From NCBI RefSeq assembly GCF_000931445.1, contig NZ_CP010849.1, positions 1-64,000 of the forward strand: a DNA stretch of 64,000 nt, in the 5' to 3' direction. The translations under genes and the position numbers were made by a program. The notes under the pieces are model-generated. The model searched no databases, was not told where the DNA came from, and worked only from the letters and a program-made list of their open reading frames with translations. This document shows positions 63,142-64,000 of the stretch, in pieces; position 1 is the stretch's first letter; every line of letters starts with the position of its first letter. This stretch comes from Streptomyces cyaneogriseus subsp. noncyanogenus (GTDB lineage: Bacteria > Actinomycetota > Actinomycetes > Streptomycetales > Streptomycetaceae).

Positions 63142-63998
63142 GTGTCCGTCCGATTAGTGATCACCGATGCGATGTGGGACCGGATCGAGCCGCTGATGCC
63201 GGCGGATCCGGTCCGCGGGCGGCGGTGGGCCGACCACCGCCGCACTCTTGAGGCCATCGCGTGGAAGTACCGCACCAACTCGCCCTGGCGGGACCTCCCC
63301 GACGAGCTCGGCTCCTTCCAGACCGCTCACAAGCGGCTGATCAGATGGGCCGTCGACGGCACCTGGGAGATGATCCTCGCCGCCGTCCTGGCGGCGGCGG
63401 ACGCCGACGACGACATCGACTGGACGGTGTCGGTGGACTCCACGGTCGTCCGGGCCCACCAGCACGCTGCCGGAGCGCTCAAAAGGGGGCGCCCTCCCGC
63501 GGCGAGCCCGCCGATCACGCGCTCGGACGCTCCCGCGGCGGGCTGAGCACCAAGGTCCACCTGGCCGCTGACGGCCGCGCGCGGCCCCTCGCCTTCACCG
63601 TCACCGCAGGCCAGGCAGGTGATGCACCCGCCTTCGAGACGGTGATGTCGCGGATCCGCGTGCCCCGCAGGGGCCCGGGCAGGCCACGGACCCGGCCCCT
63701 GGCCGTTCTGGCCGACCGCGCGTATTCCTCACGTGCCATCCGCGCCCATCTGCGGCGCCGGGGCATCCGTGCGGTCATCCCGCAGCCGTCCGACCAAGTC
63801 GGCCATCGTCTGCGGCGAGGCCGACTCGGCGGCCGTCCGCCCGGCTGCGACAGCGAGGCATACAAGCAGCGGAACAGCGTCGAGCGGTGCATCAACCGCC
63901 TCAAGCAGTGGCGCGGCCTGGCTACACGAACCGACAAGCTCGCGATCGCCTACCAGGCCGCACTCCATCTCGCGGGCATCCTCATATGGACCCGACGC
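63142..63998 (+). CDS. IS5-family transposase in two frames, reaching the window edge
   Basis: Frame 1 from GTG 63142 encodes LVITDAMWDRIEPLMPADPV, WRDLPDELGSFQTAHKRLIR and WTVSVDSTVVRAHQHAAG with the first catalytic Asp, and stops at 63546. At AAAAGGGGG (63481-63489) a -1 shift enters frame 2: GGLSTKVHLAADGRARPLAF, LAVLADRAYSSRAIRAHLRR (second Asp) and RNSVERCINRLKQWRGLATR (Glu). The slippery run and complete DDE set fit programmed frameshifting in IS5-type elements. Frame 2 is still open at the window end. Confidence 0.85.
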
Positions 63999-64000
63999 TG

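Noticed and set aside
60273..63278. A 1001-codon leftward frame with a perfect 28-residue repeat
   Set aside because: The repeat is the translation of the linker plus a transposase scrap. The phrase YTKL next to ITSY is the known translation signature of this linker.

Overview
The window looks like a Streptomyces (or close actinomycete) chromosome arm or linear plasmid. GC content is high with strong G/C bias at third codon positions, GTG starts are common, genes overlap by ATGA/GTGA, and insertion sequences typical of Streptomyces (IS701, IS21, IS3, IS110, IS630, IS5, IS1380 types) are abundant. It reads as a defence island, then a large transposon graveyard, then a secreted-protein/ABC-transporter locus and a polymorphic toxin.

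The sequence contains assembly artefacts. Exact loxP sites lie inside the 42-bp linker that, from memory, is the Roche 454 Titanium mate-pair linker. They occur as three tandem arrays (33526-33927, 10 copies, 40-bp period; 41940-42793, 8 copies, 116-bp period; 60517-62994, 30 copies, 84-bp period) and one single copy (44353-44394). Removing 33526-33927 restores one open recombinase frame exactly. The other arrays sit inside copies of one insertion sequence whose interior is missing. The arrays should not be read as biology. Several frameshifts at G/C runs may also be sequencing errors.

Layout. 1-424: a cluster of perfect hairpins sharing a C(TGNC)G loop. 425-5774: three unrecognised genes (a membrane-anchored protein, a 742-aa protein with a Cys/His module at each end, a helical-repeat protein). 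6498-8238: an operator palindrome, an XRE-ImmA/IrrE metalloprotease and an overlapping PIN-like gene, probably a toxin-antitoxin pair. 8377-16806: a complete four-gene Wadjet type II anti-plasmid operon (jetABCD; MukBEF-like SMC complex plus TOPRIM nuclease). 17096-28766: two divergent operons, leftward encoding a coiled-coil/winged-helix-like protein, a Cas4/AddB-like Fe-S nuclease, an unknown protein, an SF1 helicase and an SF2 helicase with helicase-associated repeats, and rightward encoding SbcD and SbcC. This end-processing set is the best candidate for an undescribed defence or repair system.

29013-30592: an IS701-type element with 106-bp terminal repeats and CTAG duplications. 30633-32445: small genes, two of them frameshifted. 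32646-36619: a recombinase module (canonical tyrosine recombinase, HTH protein, and a zinc-ribbon recombinase split by linker array 1). 36674-44394: a broken ATP-dependent DNA ligase, many IS fragments, and one of two inverted copies of a small secreted-protein gene.

44503-48002: the second secreted-protein gene, then a four-gene translationally coupled operon (lipoprotein, membrane-fusion-like protein, MacB-type ATPase, FtsX/MacB-type permease). 48199-50032: a chimeric transposase fragment and an IS630 element. 50433-58785: a 2627-aa secreted Rhs/YD-repeat protein with a Hint domain and a C-terminal toxin-like domain, followed by a probable immunity gene. 59077-60144: a Tat-exported DyP-type peroxidase with a Glu in its catalytic motif. 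60277-64000: IS fragments, linker array 3, a solo IS701 end and an IS5-family transposase running to the window edge.
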